Below are positions 8,485 to 16,313 of a DNA stretch of 64,000 nt, piece by piece. The notes beneath the pieces were generated by a model. That model had not been told where the DNA came from. It did not search any database and worked only from the letters and a program-made list of their open reading frames with translations. The position numbers were made by a program, and so were the translations under genes. The stretch is from Neoroseomonas oryzicola. GTDB lineage: Bacteria > Pseudomonadota > Alphaproteobacteria > Acetobacterales > Acetobacteraceae. Where the stretch lies: assembly GCF_012163135.1 (NCBI RefSeq), contig NZ_JAAVUP010000001.1, positions 620,001 to 684,000 of the forward strand, read 5' to 3'. Position 1 is the stretch's first letter. The number at the start of each line of letters is the position of its first letter.

Positions 8485-8751
8485 ATGACGCAGGCCGACC
8501 CGACCGCCGAGGCACGGCAGACCGCCGGCCTCCTCGCCGCGATCGAGGCGATGGAGGCGACGCTCGCCGTCGCCGGGGCGCTGGCGGGCGAACGGCGCCG
8601 CATCGACCTCGGTGGCCTCGATGCCGAGATGGGCCGGCTCTGCGCCGCGGCCCTCGCCGCCCCGCGCGCCGCCGTGCCGGAGGTGCGCGTCCGGCTCGAG
8701 GCGCTGGTGATGGCGCTCGACCGGCTGCGGGCGGGGCTGGCGCCGCCGTGA
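8485..8751 (+). CDS. Unknown 88-residue protein ahead of fliO-fliP
   Basis: A small, almost entirely helical protein (AGLLAAIEAMEATLAVAGALAGERR near residues 14-38, VRVRLEALVMALDRLRAGL at the end). It has no membrane segment or signal peptide. Position and helical nature suggest a flagellar export chaperone or accessory factor similar in shape to FliT/FlgN, but I see no sequence motif that proves this. It is first in the plus-strand unit with fliO and fliP and is separated from fliO by 31 bases. Confidence 0.6.
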   Translation: MTQADPTAEARQTAGLLAAIEAMEATLAVAGALAGERRRIDLGGLDAEMGRLCAAALAAPRAAVPEVRVRLEALVMALDRLRAGLAPP

Positions 8752-8782
8752 AACCCTGGACCCGCCGGCAGGAGGCCGCGGC

Positions 8783-9043
8783 ATGATCATCGACACGGGC
8801 ACATGGATGACGGCCGCGGGTGCCCTGGCCGTCGTCGTCGGCCTGGTGCTGCTGGCCGGGCGCCTGGCGCGCCGCGTGGGCTTCGCGCCCTCCGGCACCG
8901 GCCGGCTGCGGGTGGAGGAGGCGCTGGCGCTCGACGCGCGCCGGCGTCTTCTCATCGTGCGCTGCGACGGACGGGCGCTGCTGCTGCTGACCGGCGGGCC
9001 GCAGGACCAGGTCGTCGGCTGGCTGCCGGAGACCGGCGCGTGA
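8783..9043 (+). CDS. fliO: Flagellar biosynthetic protein FliO
   Basis: An 86-residue protein with one N-terminal membrane helix (about residues 8-28, AAGALAVVVGLVLLAGRLARR) and a small cytoplasmic domain (LRVEEALALDARRRLLIVRCDGRALLLLTGG), the arrangement of FliO. FliO assists assembly of the FliP ring. The position immediately before fliP and the TGATG stop-start overlap support the call. Confidence 0.88.
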   Translation: MIIDTGTWMTAAGALAVVVGLVLLAGRLARRVGFAPSGTGRLRVEEALALDARRRLLIVRCDGRALLLLTGGPQDQVVGWLPETGA

Positions 9044-9774
9044 TGCGCGCGGCCCTGTTCGCGGCGCTGCTGCTGGTCCCGGGCGTGGCGATCGCGCAAT
9101 CGGTCTCGATCGACCTCGGCCAGTCCGGCCAGGCGGGGGCGACGGCGCGGCTGGTGCAGCTCACAGCGCTCATCGGGATGCTGTCGCTGGCGCCGTCGCT
9201 GCTGGTGATGGCGACCGCCTTCGCGCGCATCGTCATCGTCCTGGCGCTGCTGCGCAGCGCGATCGGCGCCCAGGGCATCCCGCCCAACCCGGTGCTGGTG
9301 GGGCTCGCGCTTTTTCTCACGCTCTTCGTGATGCAGCCGGTGTTCGACGCCGCCTGGGTGCAGGGCCTGCAGCCCATGGCCGAGGGGCGGATCGGGGAGA
9401 TCGCCGGCCTCGAGGCCGCGGCCGAGCCCTTCCGCCGCTTCATGGCCGCGCAGGTGCGCGAGGACGACCTGCTTCAGTTCCTCGACCTCGCGAACCTTCC
9501 TGCCCCCGCCTCGCCGGAAGCAGCGCCCTGGCGCGCCCTGGTGCCGGCCTTCATGGTCAGCGAGCTGAAGCGCGCCTTCGAGATCGGCTTCCTGCTCTTC
9601 CTGCCCTTCCTCGTCATCGACATGGTCGTTGCCAGCGTCCTGATGTCGCTGGGCATGATGATGCTGCCGCCATCGGTCGTGGCGCTGCCGTTCAAGCTGA
9701 TCTTCTTCGTCCTGGTCGACGGCTGGCGGCTGGTCGCCGCGTCCCTGGTGCAGGGCTTCGTCCAGCCCCCCTGA
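9043..9774 (+). CDS. fliP: Flagellar export gate protein FliP
   Basis: A 243-residue membrane protein with a cleavable signal peptide (residues 1-19, ending VAIAQ) and four further hydrophobic segments. The family signatures MATAFARIVIVLALLRSAIG, GIPPNPVLVGLALFLT and VPAFMVSELKRAFEIGF are all present. It forms the core pentamer of the export channel. The ATG overlaps the fliO TGA by one base. A stretch of 139 bases without an evident gene follows before the convergent speE. Confidence 0.96.
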   Translation: MRAALFAALLLVPGVAIAQSVSIDLGQSGQAGATARLVQLTALIGMLSLAPSLLVMATAFARIVIVLALLRSAIGAQGIPPNPVLVGLALFLTLFVMQPVFDAAWVQGLQPMAEGRIGEIAGLEAAAEPFRRFMAAQVREDDLLQFLDLANLPAPASPEAAPWRALVPAFMVSELKRAFEIGFLLFLPFLVIDMVVASVLMSLGMMMLPPSVVALPFKLIFFVLVDGWRLVAASLVQGFVQPP

Positions 9775-9913
9775 GACGGAGGGGAAGCCGGCCGCCACGG
9801 GCATGCCACGCCAGCGGGATCAATCCCAGGCATCCGGCCCGGCGCGCCCCGCGAGGGGGCTGCCAGCGACCGGCGCCGCGAGCGTGGCCGCGCACGTGGC
9901 GGCCGGAACGAGG

Positions 9914-10783
9914 CTACGTCTGCGGCAGGTGTTCCGCGATGTATGGCGGCAGGTGGAAGGCGCCGACATGGATCTCAGGCGTCCAGTAGCGCGTGGTGCC
10001 GAGGATGCCCGCGGCCTCGGCCCGCTTGCGGATCGTCGCGACGGGCACGGCGCGGCAGGTCGCGTCCTTGCCCGCCCAGCCCAGCGTCATGAAGCCGCCG
10101 ACATAGGTCGGCACCGCCGCGACATAGGCCCAAATATCCGCGAATGCCTTGCCGCGGCGGATCGAGGTCTCGCGCAGTTCATCGGCCTGCATCTGCGGCA
10201 CGCCGCACTGGTTCACCACAAGGCCGCGCGACGTCAGCAGGCGGGCGCAATTCGCGTAGAACTCGTCGGTGAAGAGCACCTCGCCCACCCCGATCGGGTC
10301 GGTGCTGTCGACGATGACCACGTCGAAGGAGGCATCCGGCGCCTTGCGGACATAGTCGATGCCGTCGGCGACCAGCACCTGGGCACGCGGATCGTTCCAG
10401 GCATCGCCGGCGATGCCGGGCAGGAATTCCTTCGCCAGGCGGATGACCTCGCCGTCGATCTCGACCATCACGGCGCGCTCGACGCCCTTGTGCTGCAGCA
10501 CGCGGCGCAGCACGCCGCCATCCCCGGCGCCGATGATCAGCACGTTCTTCGCCGCGCCATGGGCCAGCAGCGGCACATGGGCGATCATCTCCTGGTAGGA
10601 GAACTCGTCCGCCTCGGTGATCTGCACCACGCCGTCGAGCATCATGACGCGGCCATGCGTCTCGCTCTCGAAGATCATGATGTCCTGGAAGTCGGACTGC
10701 ACGCGCGCGAGTTCCCGCTTCACGCGGAAGCGCTGGCCCCAGGCGTCGTAGAGCGTCTCGTTCACCCAGAGGTCGTAGGCCAT
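9914..10783 (-). CDS. speE: Spermidine synthase (polyamine aminopropyltransferase)
   Basis: Transfers the aminopropyl group of decarboxylated S-adenosylmethionine to putrescine, giving spermidine and methylthioadenosine. At 289 residues the length is normal. Recognisable parts are the N-terminal beta domain (MMLDGVVQITEADEFSYQEM), the nucleotide-binding loop IGAGDGGVLRRV (about 84-95), the acidic EID motif and the catalytic segment IVDSTDPIG (about 157). It is downstream of speD on the same strand, 77 bases away. Confidence 0.95.
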   Translation of the reverse strand: MAYDLWVNETLYDAWGQRFRVKRELARVQSDFQDIMIFESETHGRVMMLDGVVQITEADEFSYQEMIAHVPLLAHGAAKNVLIIGAGDGGVLRRVLQHKGVERAVMVEIDGEVIRLAKEFLPGIAGDAWNDPRAQVLVADGIDYVRKAPDASFDVVIVDSTDPIGVGEVLFTDEFYANCARLLTSRGLVVNQCGVPQMQADELRETSIRRGKAFADIWAYVAAVPTYVGGFMTLGWAGKDATCRAVPVATIRKRAEAAGILGTTRYWTPEIHVGAFHLPPYIAEHLPQT

Positions 10784-10808
10784 GGCGATGATCCCGTGAT
10801 GACGCGAA

Positions 10809-10834
10809 GGGGCCGGACGCTGCCGTCCGGCCCC
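10809..10834. repeat. Hairpin between speD and speE
   Basis: A perfect 11-bp stem, GGGGCCGGACG (10809-10819) and CGTCCGGCCCC (10824-10834), with a 4-base loop. It lies in the 77-base gap between speD and speE and has no T-tract. It may modulate the relative expression of the two genes by affecting mRNA stability. Confidence 0.5.
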
Positions 10835-10860
10835 CGTTCAGGTCGGCGCTGGAAGGCGCC

Positions 10861-11319
10861 TCAGCCGATCAGGCCGCGCTTGTGCTCGGCGAGCTGCACC
10901 CGCTCCGGCAGGAAGCCGCGCTTGAGCGCCGGCAGCGCCTTGTAGGGATCGCACTCGCCGCAGACGAAGATGTCGAGCGCCGCGTAGTCCCGCTCGGGCC
11001 AGGAATGGATGGAGACGTGGCTCTCGGCCAGCACCAGCACGCCCGATACGCCGCCGTTCGGCGAGAAGTGGTGGAAATGCCCGTGCAGGATCGTCGCACC
11101 GGTCGCCAGCGCGGCCTCGCGCAGCACCGCATCGATGTGATCCGGGTCGTCGAGATTCGTCGCGCCCCAGAGGTCGATGATCAGATGCGTGCCGGCGTAA
11201 CGAACGCCGTTGCGCGCGATGAAGTAATCCTTCTCGGGTTGCGCCGAGCGGTCTTCGTCAATGTTCCGGGTGTCGCTCGGCAAATCCGAGACCATCCCCG
11301 GTTGGACGAGAGCTTCCAT
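10861..11319 (-). CDS. speD: S-adenosylmethionine decarboxylase proenzyme
   Basis: Makes the aminopropyl donor for spermidine. The proenzyme cleaves itself to form a pyruvoyl group. The cleavage site is Glu99-Ser100 in LAESHVSIHSWPE; Ser100 becomes the pyruvoyl residue and His105 and Cys120 (DIFVCGECDP) match the processing and proton-donor residues of the short bacterial class. At 152 residues it is about 25 residues longer at the N-terminus than the shortest members. Two possible inner starts exist (Met9 and others), but Met1 has a clear AAGGAG upstream (GGAAGGAGCCCTGAC). Confidence 0.93.
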   Translation of the reverse strand: MEALVQPGMVSDLPSDTRNIDEDRSAQPEKDYFIARNGVRYAGTHLIIDLWGATNLDDPDHIDAVLREAALATGATILHGHFHHFSPNGGVSGVLVLAESHVSIHSWPERDYAALDIFVCGECDPYKALPALKRGFLPERVQLAEHKRGLIG

Positions 11320-11354
11320 GTCAGGGCTCCTTCCAGCCAGCAGATGACCAGGGC

Positions 11355-11372
11355 GATCGGGAAAGTCCGATC
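11355..11372. promoter_or_regulatory. Palindrome in the speD upstream region
   Basis: GATCGG-N6-CCGATC lies 36 bases upstream of the speD start. On the speD strand a TTGACC (11383-11378) stands 17 bases before it, so the palindrome would overlap a -10 position. The -10 itself is poor, so both promoter and operator reading are tentative. Confidence 0.35.
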
Positions 11373-11445
11373 ATTTGGGTCAACGGCCGCGCGATATGGG
11401 GCAAGGGGTCGGGGGGCGCAAGTGAAATTCTCCCCCGGGGACCGG

Positions 11446-11473
11446 AAAAATTGCAGATCCCCCACCCGGGGGA
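11446..11473 (-). terminator. Possible terminator of the fliL-TPR operon
   Basis: On the minus strand a TCCCCC-GGGT-GGGGGA hairpin (11473-11458) is followed after seven bases by five T residues (11450-11446). It lies just beyond the stop codon of the TPR-protein gene. The gap between stem and T-run is longer than ideal. Confidence 0.45.
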
Positions 11474-11481
11474 CGCGCATC

Positions 11482-14271
11482 TCAGCGCGCGACCTGCACG
11501 CCTCCCCGCAAGGCCTCCAGCCGGGCCGGCAGCACGCGCAGCATTCCGATCTCCCGCTGCAGGCGCGACAGGTCGGCGATGCCGCGCAGCGGATCGGATG
11601 TCATCAGCGCGAAGGCCTCGGCGAGCGGGCCGCCGTCCATGCGCGCGCCCTGCGATTCGCGCAGCCCGGCGAGCAACGCCTCGTCGCCCGCGAGCGCTGC
11701 ATAGGCGGCCGCGCGCACCAGCGCGATGCGCTCCGCCTGGCCGAGCGGCGCCGGCGGCGCGGGGATGGCGGCCGCGAGGTGTTCCATCTGCGCCGCCGCC
11801 GCGCCGGCCCAGTCCTGCGCCTCGGCACGCAGTTCCGCGCGCGGTTCCGCCCCGGCGGGGCCGAGTTCCGCGAGCATCTGGTCGGCCGCGATCCGTTCCC
11901 CGCGCCGCGCCATGGCGCGCGCGCGGAGCAGCACGCGCTGGCGCGCGAGCGGTTCCGCCAGCCCCGCTGCTTCGGTGCGATCCAGCGCTGCGAGCGCCGC
12001 GCCCGATTCGCCATCCTGCAGGCGCAGCGCCGCGAGCCGGGCGCCGATCGCGGCGCGCGCCTCGGGTGTCGCGCGCGCCGCCGCCTGGTCGAGCAGCGCC
12101 GCCGCGCGGGCCGAGAGGTCGAGCGCGGCGAGACGGTCGGCCAGCAGCAGCACCGCCGCCTCCCCGGCTGCGCCCTCGGGCAGCAGGTCGGGATGGGCGT
12201 CGAACATCATGGTGGCGGCGGCCGGCGGCGCGGTCTGCAGGGCAGCCGCGAAGGCCGCGCGCAGGTCAGGGCGCAGCGCGTCGGCGTCCTCGGGGAAGTA
12301 GCGCGTCGCTTCCTCGACCATCGCGAAGGCCGCTTGGCCCTGCCCGGCCGCGATGCGCAGGGCGGCGATGCGACGGCGCAGCGCGACTTCCTGCGCGCCG
12401 CCGCGCCAGGCGAACAGCGATTGTTCCAGCGCCCGTGCCGCGCCCGCCGCGTCGATCTCCCCGCGCGCCAGGCGCAGTTCTGCTGCGCGGCGCAGCGCGA
12501 TGCCGCGTTGGCGCCGGTCCGCCCCACGGCCGATGGCGTCGAAGGCGGCGAGCGCCTCGGCGTCGCGGCCCTCGGCCTCCGCGACCAGCGCACGGGCGAG
12601 GTCGAGCCCGGGCACGCCCACCGCTTCGGTGACGAGGCGCGCCGCGCTCGCGGCTTCGCCGCCCGTCGCCATGGCCTCGAGCGCAACCGGCAGCAGGCGG
12701 TCGCGCAACGCCTCCGGATAGGCGAGCAGGAGCGGTGCCCCCGCGACCAGGGCGGCGGCGGCCGGTTCCCCTTGGGCCGCCGACAACAGGGCGCGCCAGA
12801 GATCGACCTCGTCGCCGGGCGGCAGGCGTGGATCGGCGATGCCGCGCGCCTCCGCCGGCCGGCCGGCGAGCAGCGCCGCCGCGCCCTGCGCCAGGATCAG
12901 CCGCGCATCGTCCCGCGCCCGCGGGTCCTCCCGCAGCGCGAGGCCCGCCATGGCCTGGGCTTCCTGGGGCATGCCGAGGGCGAGCAGCGTCTCGGCCGCG
13001 TCGCGCCGCAGGGCGCCGCGCGAGAGCGGCGGCGCCTCGTTCACCGCGAGCAGCTGCACCCGCAGCCGCTCCAGCAGCCCGGGCACCGGCGCGACGGGAA
13101 GGTCGAGCAGGCGCGTCAGCGCCGCCGATCGCGGCGGCGGCTCCTGCCCCGCCGCGGCACCGAGCGCCAGCGCGCCGCCCGCTGCCTCGACCACGATGCG
13201 GTCCGGCAGGGCGCGCAGCGCCACGCGGTCGGACCGCGCGAGCACCGCCGCGCCCATCATGGTCGGCAGCAGGTCGATTTCCGGCAGGCGCCGGCCGGTC
13301 GCCACGCCGGGCCCCGGTGCCCGCAATGTGGCGACGATGATCGGCTCGCCGGTCTCGGGATCGGCAATGGCGACGATGCCGCCAGGATCGGCCGCCCCCT
13401 GCAGGGCAAGGCGCGGCGGCGGGCCGGGGTCAGGCACGGCGCGCAGGCCGGGCGCCTCGGCGGGCGGGTCGCGTGTCGCCTCGATGGCCCAGCCCGTCCC
13501 CTCCCGACGGGCCTGGAAGCGCGCCGGTGCGGCGGCCGGCAGCCGCAGGATGGTCGCGTCCGGCGTGACCGTCGCCTCCATCCCGCCGAAGACCGGATGG
13601 CCGCGTAGCATCCCCAGGTCGAAGCCCAGGGCGCGGTCGAGTACGGCGATCAGGCTCTCCCCGCGGCGCAGCAGGGCGAGGCCGCTGCCCTCTCCGGCCG
13701 GGACCATGATCGCCACGCGGTCTCGCGCGGGACGGATGGACAGCGGTCCGGGAACGGCCGACGCGACCGGCGCGGGACGCGGCTCGGGGCGGGCCTCGGC
13801 GGCAGGTGGCGCCGGTGGCGCCGGTTCGGGTGGCGGCGGCGCCTCGGCCGTCGCGCCGCGCGGCCGGGGCGGTGCGGGGGGCGCGGGCGGCGGGCGCGGC
13901 GGTGCCGGCGGCGTGGCAGCCGCCGCATCCATCAGGTCCACCACGACACGATTGCCGAGACGGAAATGCCGGATGCGGGCGCCCGGCACGGCGCGGATCA
14001 GGATCGCGCCGTTCTCCTCCGCCACGGCGACGAGATTGCGCGTGGGCCGGCGCGCTGCGCCGAGGTCGATCTCCGCCGGCGCCTCGAAACGCAGGCGGAG
14101 GCCGTCCGGTTCCTCGGCCACGGAGTAGCCGACGCGGCGCGGCCAGTCGAAGACCAGGCGCCCGTGATCGGCATGGGTGCCGACACGCAGCGGCACGCGC
14201 GGCGCCTCCTGCGCCCCGGCCGGCGCGGCCAGGGCGAGCAGCAGCGCCATCCCGGCCGCCGCGCCGCGCAT
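11482..14271 (-). CDS. Large exported TPR-like protein of the flagellar operon
   Basis: A 929-residue protein with a signal peptide (residues 1-20, ending PAGAQ). Residues about 25-115 form a beta-rich domain (LVFDWPRRVGYSV, LRLRFEAP, IRHFRLGNRVVVDLMD) resembling the AMIN-type domains of periplasmic proteins. A proline-rich linker of some 50 residues (PPAPPRPPPAPPAPPRPRG) follows, then another beta-rich section, and from about 420 to the end alpha-helical TPR-like repeats rich in alanine and arginine. It should be periplasmic. Its start overlaps the cheZ stop (TGATG), so it is the last gene of the fliL operon and probably helps assemble or anchor the motor in the envelope. No named family is certain. 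Confidence 0.72.
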   Translation of the reverse strand: MRGAAAGMALLLALAAPAGAQEAPRVPLRVGTHADHGRLVFDWPRRVGYSVAEEPDGLRLRFEAPAEIDLGAARRPTRNLVAVAEENGAILIRAVPGARIRHFRLGNRVVVDLMDAAAATPPAPPRPPPAPPAPPRPRGATAEAPPPPEPAPPAPPAAEARPEPRPAPVASAVPGPLSIRPARDRVAIMVPAGEGSGLALLRRGESLIAVLDRALGFDLGMLRGHPVFGGMEATVTPDATILRLPAAAPARFQARREGTGWAIEATRDPPAEAPGLRAVPDPGPPPRLALQGAADPGGIVAIADPETGEPIIVATLRAPGPGVATGRRLPEIDLLPTMMGAAVLARSDRVALRALPDRIVVEAAGGALALGAAAGQEPPPRSAALTRLLDLPVAPVPGLLERLRVQLLAVNEAPPLSRGALRRDAAETLLALGMPQEAQAMAGLALREDPRARDDARLILAQGAAALLAGRPAEARGIADPRLPPGDEVDLWRALLSAAQGEPAAAALVAGAPLLLAYPEALRDRLLPVALEAMATGGEAASAARLVTEAVGVPGLDLARALVAEAEGRDAEALAAFDAIGRGADRRQRGIALRRAAELRLARGEIDAAGAARALEQSLFAWRGGAQEVALRRRIAALRIAAGQGQAAFAMVEEATRYFPEDADALRPDLRAAFAAALQTAPPAAATMMFDAHPDLLPEGAAGEAAVLLLADRLAALDLSARAAALLDQAAARATPEARAAIGARLAALRLQDGESGAALAALDRTEAAGLAEPLARQRVLLRARAMARRGERIAADQMLAELGPAGAEPRAELRAEAQDWAGAAAAQMEHLAAAIPAPPAPLGQAERIALVRAAAYAALAGDEALLAGLRESQGARMDGGPLAEAFALMTSDPLRGIADLSRLQREIGMLRVLPARLEALRGGVQVAR

Positions 14272-14861
14272 CAGTCGAAGCTCGCCAGCAGCCGGTCGAT
14301 CTCCGCCTGGGAGGACGCGCTCGCCGGCAATGGCGGGCCGTTGGCGAGTTCCTCGCCCTCGGTGCGCGGGCGCGCATCCGGTTCGGCCGACGCCGCACGG
14401 CCGCTCGCACTGGCGACGGCCGCGGCGACGCGGCTTTCGATCGCCTTCAGCGCCGCGACCACCTTGCCGATGCGCTGGCCGGTGATGTCCTGGAAGGAAC
14501 AGGCCTCGTAGATGCGCGTCACCGCGCCTTGCAGCGTCGCGGCGGCGGCCGCGGGCACCTCGGCTTCAAGGCGTTCCAGCGTCTCGCAGCAGTCGAGGAT
14601 CTCGTTGGTCGCCTGCGCCGTGTGGTCGACGATGGCGTCGAGCTCGTCCGTCGCCGAGGGAATGTGCGCCCCGGTGATGTCCTCGACCGCGAGCTGCGCG
14701 ATCTCCGCCTTGGCGCGGGCGATGGTACGGCCCAGCGCCTCGAACTCGGCGAGCAGGGCCGCCTCCTTGGCCGTCAGGTCGCCGGCCATGCTCATGAGCA
14801 CGGCGCGGACCGCGGCCTCGATCCGGTCCTCCTCCGGCCCGGTGGGAGTGCCGTCAGGCAT
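14271..14861 (-). CDS. cheZ: CheY-P phosphatase CheZ
   Basis: A 196-residue helical protein. The catalytic segment EACSFQDITGQRIGKVV carries Gln129 in the DxxxQ arrangement (Asp125, Gln129) used by CheZ to position the attacking water. The last 13 residues (SQAEIDRLLASFD) match the CheY-binding C-terminal helix. It is joined to cheY by an 8-base overlap and should dephosphorylate that CheY. An earlier DITGAHI (61-67) resembles the catalytic segment but lacks the Gln. Confidence 0.88.
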   Translation of the reverse strand: MPDGTPTGPEEDRIEAAVRAVLMSMAGDLTAKEAALLAEFEALGRTIARAKAEIAQLAVEDITGAHIPSATDELDAIVDHTAQATNEILDCCETLERLEAEVPAAAAATLQGAVTRIYEACSFQDITGQRIGKVVAALKAIESRVAAAVASASGRAASAEPDARPRTEGEELANGPPLPASASSQAEIDRLLASFD

Positions 14862-15234
14862 GGACCATCACCTTCTCGATCTTCTCGCGCAGCGTCTCGG
14901 CGTTGAAGGGCTTCACGATGTAGTTGGAAACACCGGCCTGCTTGGCCGCGATGACGTTCTCGGTCTTGCTCTCGGCCGTGATCATGATGAAGGGGATGTG
15001 CTTCAGCCGCGCATCCGCCCGCACCTCCTTCAGCAGGTCGAGGCCCGTCATCGGCGTCATGTTCCAGTCGCTGATGACCAGGCCGAAATTGCCGGCGCGC
15101 AGCTTGGACAGGGCCTCCTGCCCGTCCGTCGCCTCGTCGACATTGTTGAAGTCCAACTGCTTCAACAGGTTGCGGATGATGCGGAGCATCGTCCGGTAGT
15201 CGTCCACGATCAGGACGTTGATGTTGCGATCCAT
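14854..15234 (-). CDS. cheY: Chemotaxis response regulator CheY
   Basis: A single-domain receiver of 126 residues. Acidic pocket Asp11-Asp12, phospho-acceptor Asp56 (VISDWNMTPMTG), Thr86 and Lys108 (IVKPF) are all in place; the WNMP-like stretch after the Asp is the CheY form. Phospho-CheY binds the FliM N-terminus, and fliM lies three genes upstream. Located between the motE-like gene (18 bases) and cheZ (8-base overlap). Confidence 0.93.
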   Translation of the reverse strand: MDRNINVLIVDDYRTMLRIIRNLLKQLDFNNVDEATDGQEALSKLRAGNFGLVISDWNMTPMTGLDLLKEVRADARLKHIPFIMITAESKTENVIAAKQAGVSNYIVKPFNAETLREKIEKVMVHA

Positions 15235-15252
15235 GGGCGGCTGTCCCTTCCG

Positions 15253-15882
15253 TCAATCCATCGCGGTGCGGCGGGCGCGCTGGCGCGCCAATTCGGCCGT
15301 CACCTCCCGCGCCTTGTCGGGACGCATGGCCCCGATCACCGGCGCGGCCTTGCGCTCGCCCATGCGGTCGAGGATCTCGACCAGCACCGGCATCTCGAGC
15401 TCGTTGAAGATCGTCGCCGCGTCGCGCGGGCGCATCGCCTCATAGGTGCGGACCAGGCCGCGCCAGCCGGCTTCCTCGCGGTCGACCCGGACCCGTTCCA
15501 GCGCCTCCAGCCGCTGCTGCAGCGCGGTCAGTTCCTCGACCCGCCGGGCGATGCGCCGCTCGGCGGCCTGCAACACGACCTCCTGCGCGGCGACGGCCTG
15601 CTCGCGCGCATCGATCTCGGTGCGCCGGGCGCGGAGTTGTTCCAGCAGCGCGCGCTCGGCCTGGTCGGCGGGGGTGGGCGGCGGGACGGCGGGCTGCTGC
15701 GCCGGCGGGGGCGGCGGCGGGCGCTCGGCACGCACCGGCGGTGGCGGCGGATCGGCCGCGCGGGCCGGCGCGACCGGCGCCGCGCGGCCGAGCAGCGCGC
15801 CGAGCAGGGCTTCCGCCTTGACCAGGAACAGCGCCGCCATGGCGAGGATCGCGAGCGGCAGCAGGCGCGGGCGCGGCATCAT
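15253..15882 (-). CDS. MotE-like protein (MgtE N-terminal-type domain)
   Basis: A 209-residue membrane-anchored protein. One N-terminal hydrophobic segment (LLPLAILAMAALFLVKAEALLG, 7-28) is followed by a proline-rich stretch (45-72), a long coiled coil (about 75-140) and a C-terminal helical domain (AMRPRDAATIFNELEMPVLVEILDRM) like that of the MgtE cytosolic domain and rhizobial MotE, a periplasmic chaperone for MotC. It is expected to act in the periplasm at the motor. The start at 15882 gives an ATGA overlap with the upstream gene; the open frame extending upstream overlaps that gene and is not coding. Confidence 0.75.
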   Translation of the reverse strand: MMPRPRLLPLAILAMAALFLVKAEALLGALLGRAAPVAPARAADPPPPPVRAERPPPPPPAQQPAVPPPTPADQAERALLEQLRARRTEIDAREQAVAAQEVVLQAAERRIARRVEELTALQQRLEALERVRVDREEAGWRGLVRTYEAMRPRDAATIFNELEMPVLVEILDRMGERKAAPVIGAMRPDKAREVTAELARQRARRTAMD

Positions 15883-16310
15883 CGCGCGGCCTTCGGCACG
15901 CCGGCGGCCAGGGCGCGGATCAGATCGCGCTCGGCCTGGCTCTGCAGCGGGGCCTCGGCCGGGCGCGGCGCCTCGGCGGCGAGCGGACGGCCGCTGCGGA
16001 CCAGGCCTTCGAGCCGGTCTGCCAGCGCCTCGGCGCGTTCGACCAGGTAGCGCAGGTCGTCGCGCAGCGGTTCGGCCGCGGCGGTGCGTTCGGCCACCTG
16101 GCGGCCCGACAGTTCGGCCGAGGCGCGCAGCCGGACCATCGCCGCCTCGGCCATGCGGGCGGCCTCGTTGAGGCCCTGGGCGCTCCCGTCCATCGCGGCG
16201 CGGTCGCGGCGGATCTCCCGCAGCGCGCGTTCCAGGCGCAAGGCGAAGGGGATCGCCGCGCCGAGCAGGCCCAGCAGCACCAGTTGCAGGATCCATTCGA
16301 GTGGGGACAT
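15879..16310 (-). CDS. DUF6468 flagellar protein
   Basis: A 143-residue protein with one N-terminal membrane helix (WILQLVLLGLLGAAIPFALRLE, 6-27) and a cytoplasmic coiled coil (LERALREIRRDRAAMDG, LNEAARMAEAAMVRLRASAEL). This pattern matches DUF6468, a family restricted to alphaproteobacterial flagellar loci next to fliM/motE, some members being annotated as flagellar positioning protein PflI. The function here is inferred from family and position: it lies 3 bases after fliM and overlaps the motE-like gene. Confidence 0.75.
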   Translation of the reverse strand: MSPLEWILQLVLLGLLGAAIPFALRLERALREIRRDRAAMDGSAQGLNEAARMAEAAMVRLRASAELSGRQVAERTAAAEPLRDDLRYLVERAEALADRLEGLVRSGRPLAAEAPRPAEAPLQSQAERDLIRALAAGVPKAAR

Positions 16311-16313
16311 GGC

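Noticed and set aside
11320-11481. SAM or polyamine riboswitch ahead of speD
   Set aside because: Only a simple short palindrome is seen; no recognised aptamer core could be traced.
10882-13608. 908-codon plus-strand open frame opposite the TPR protein
   Set aside because: Arg/His/Gln-rich sequence without any domain, antisense to a gene with a signal peptide and helical repeats; typical high-GC shadow.
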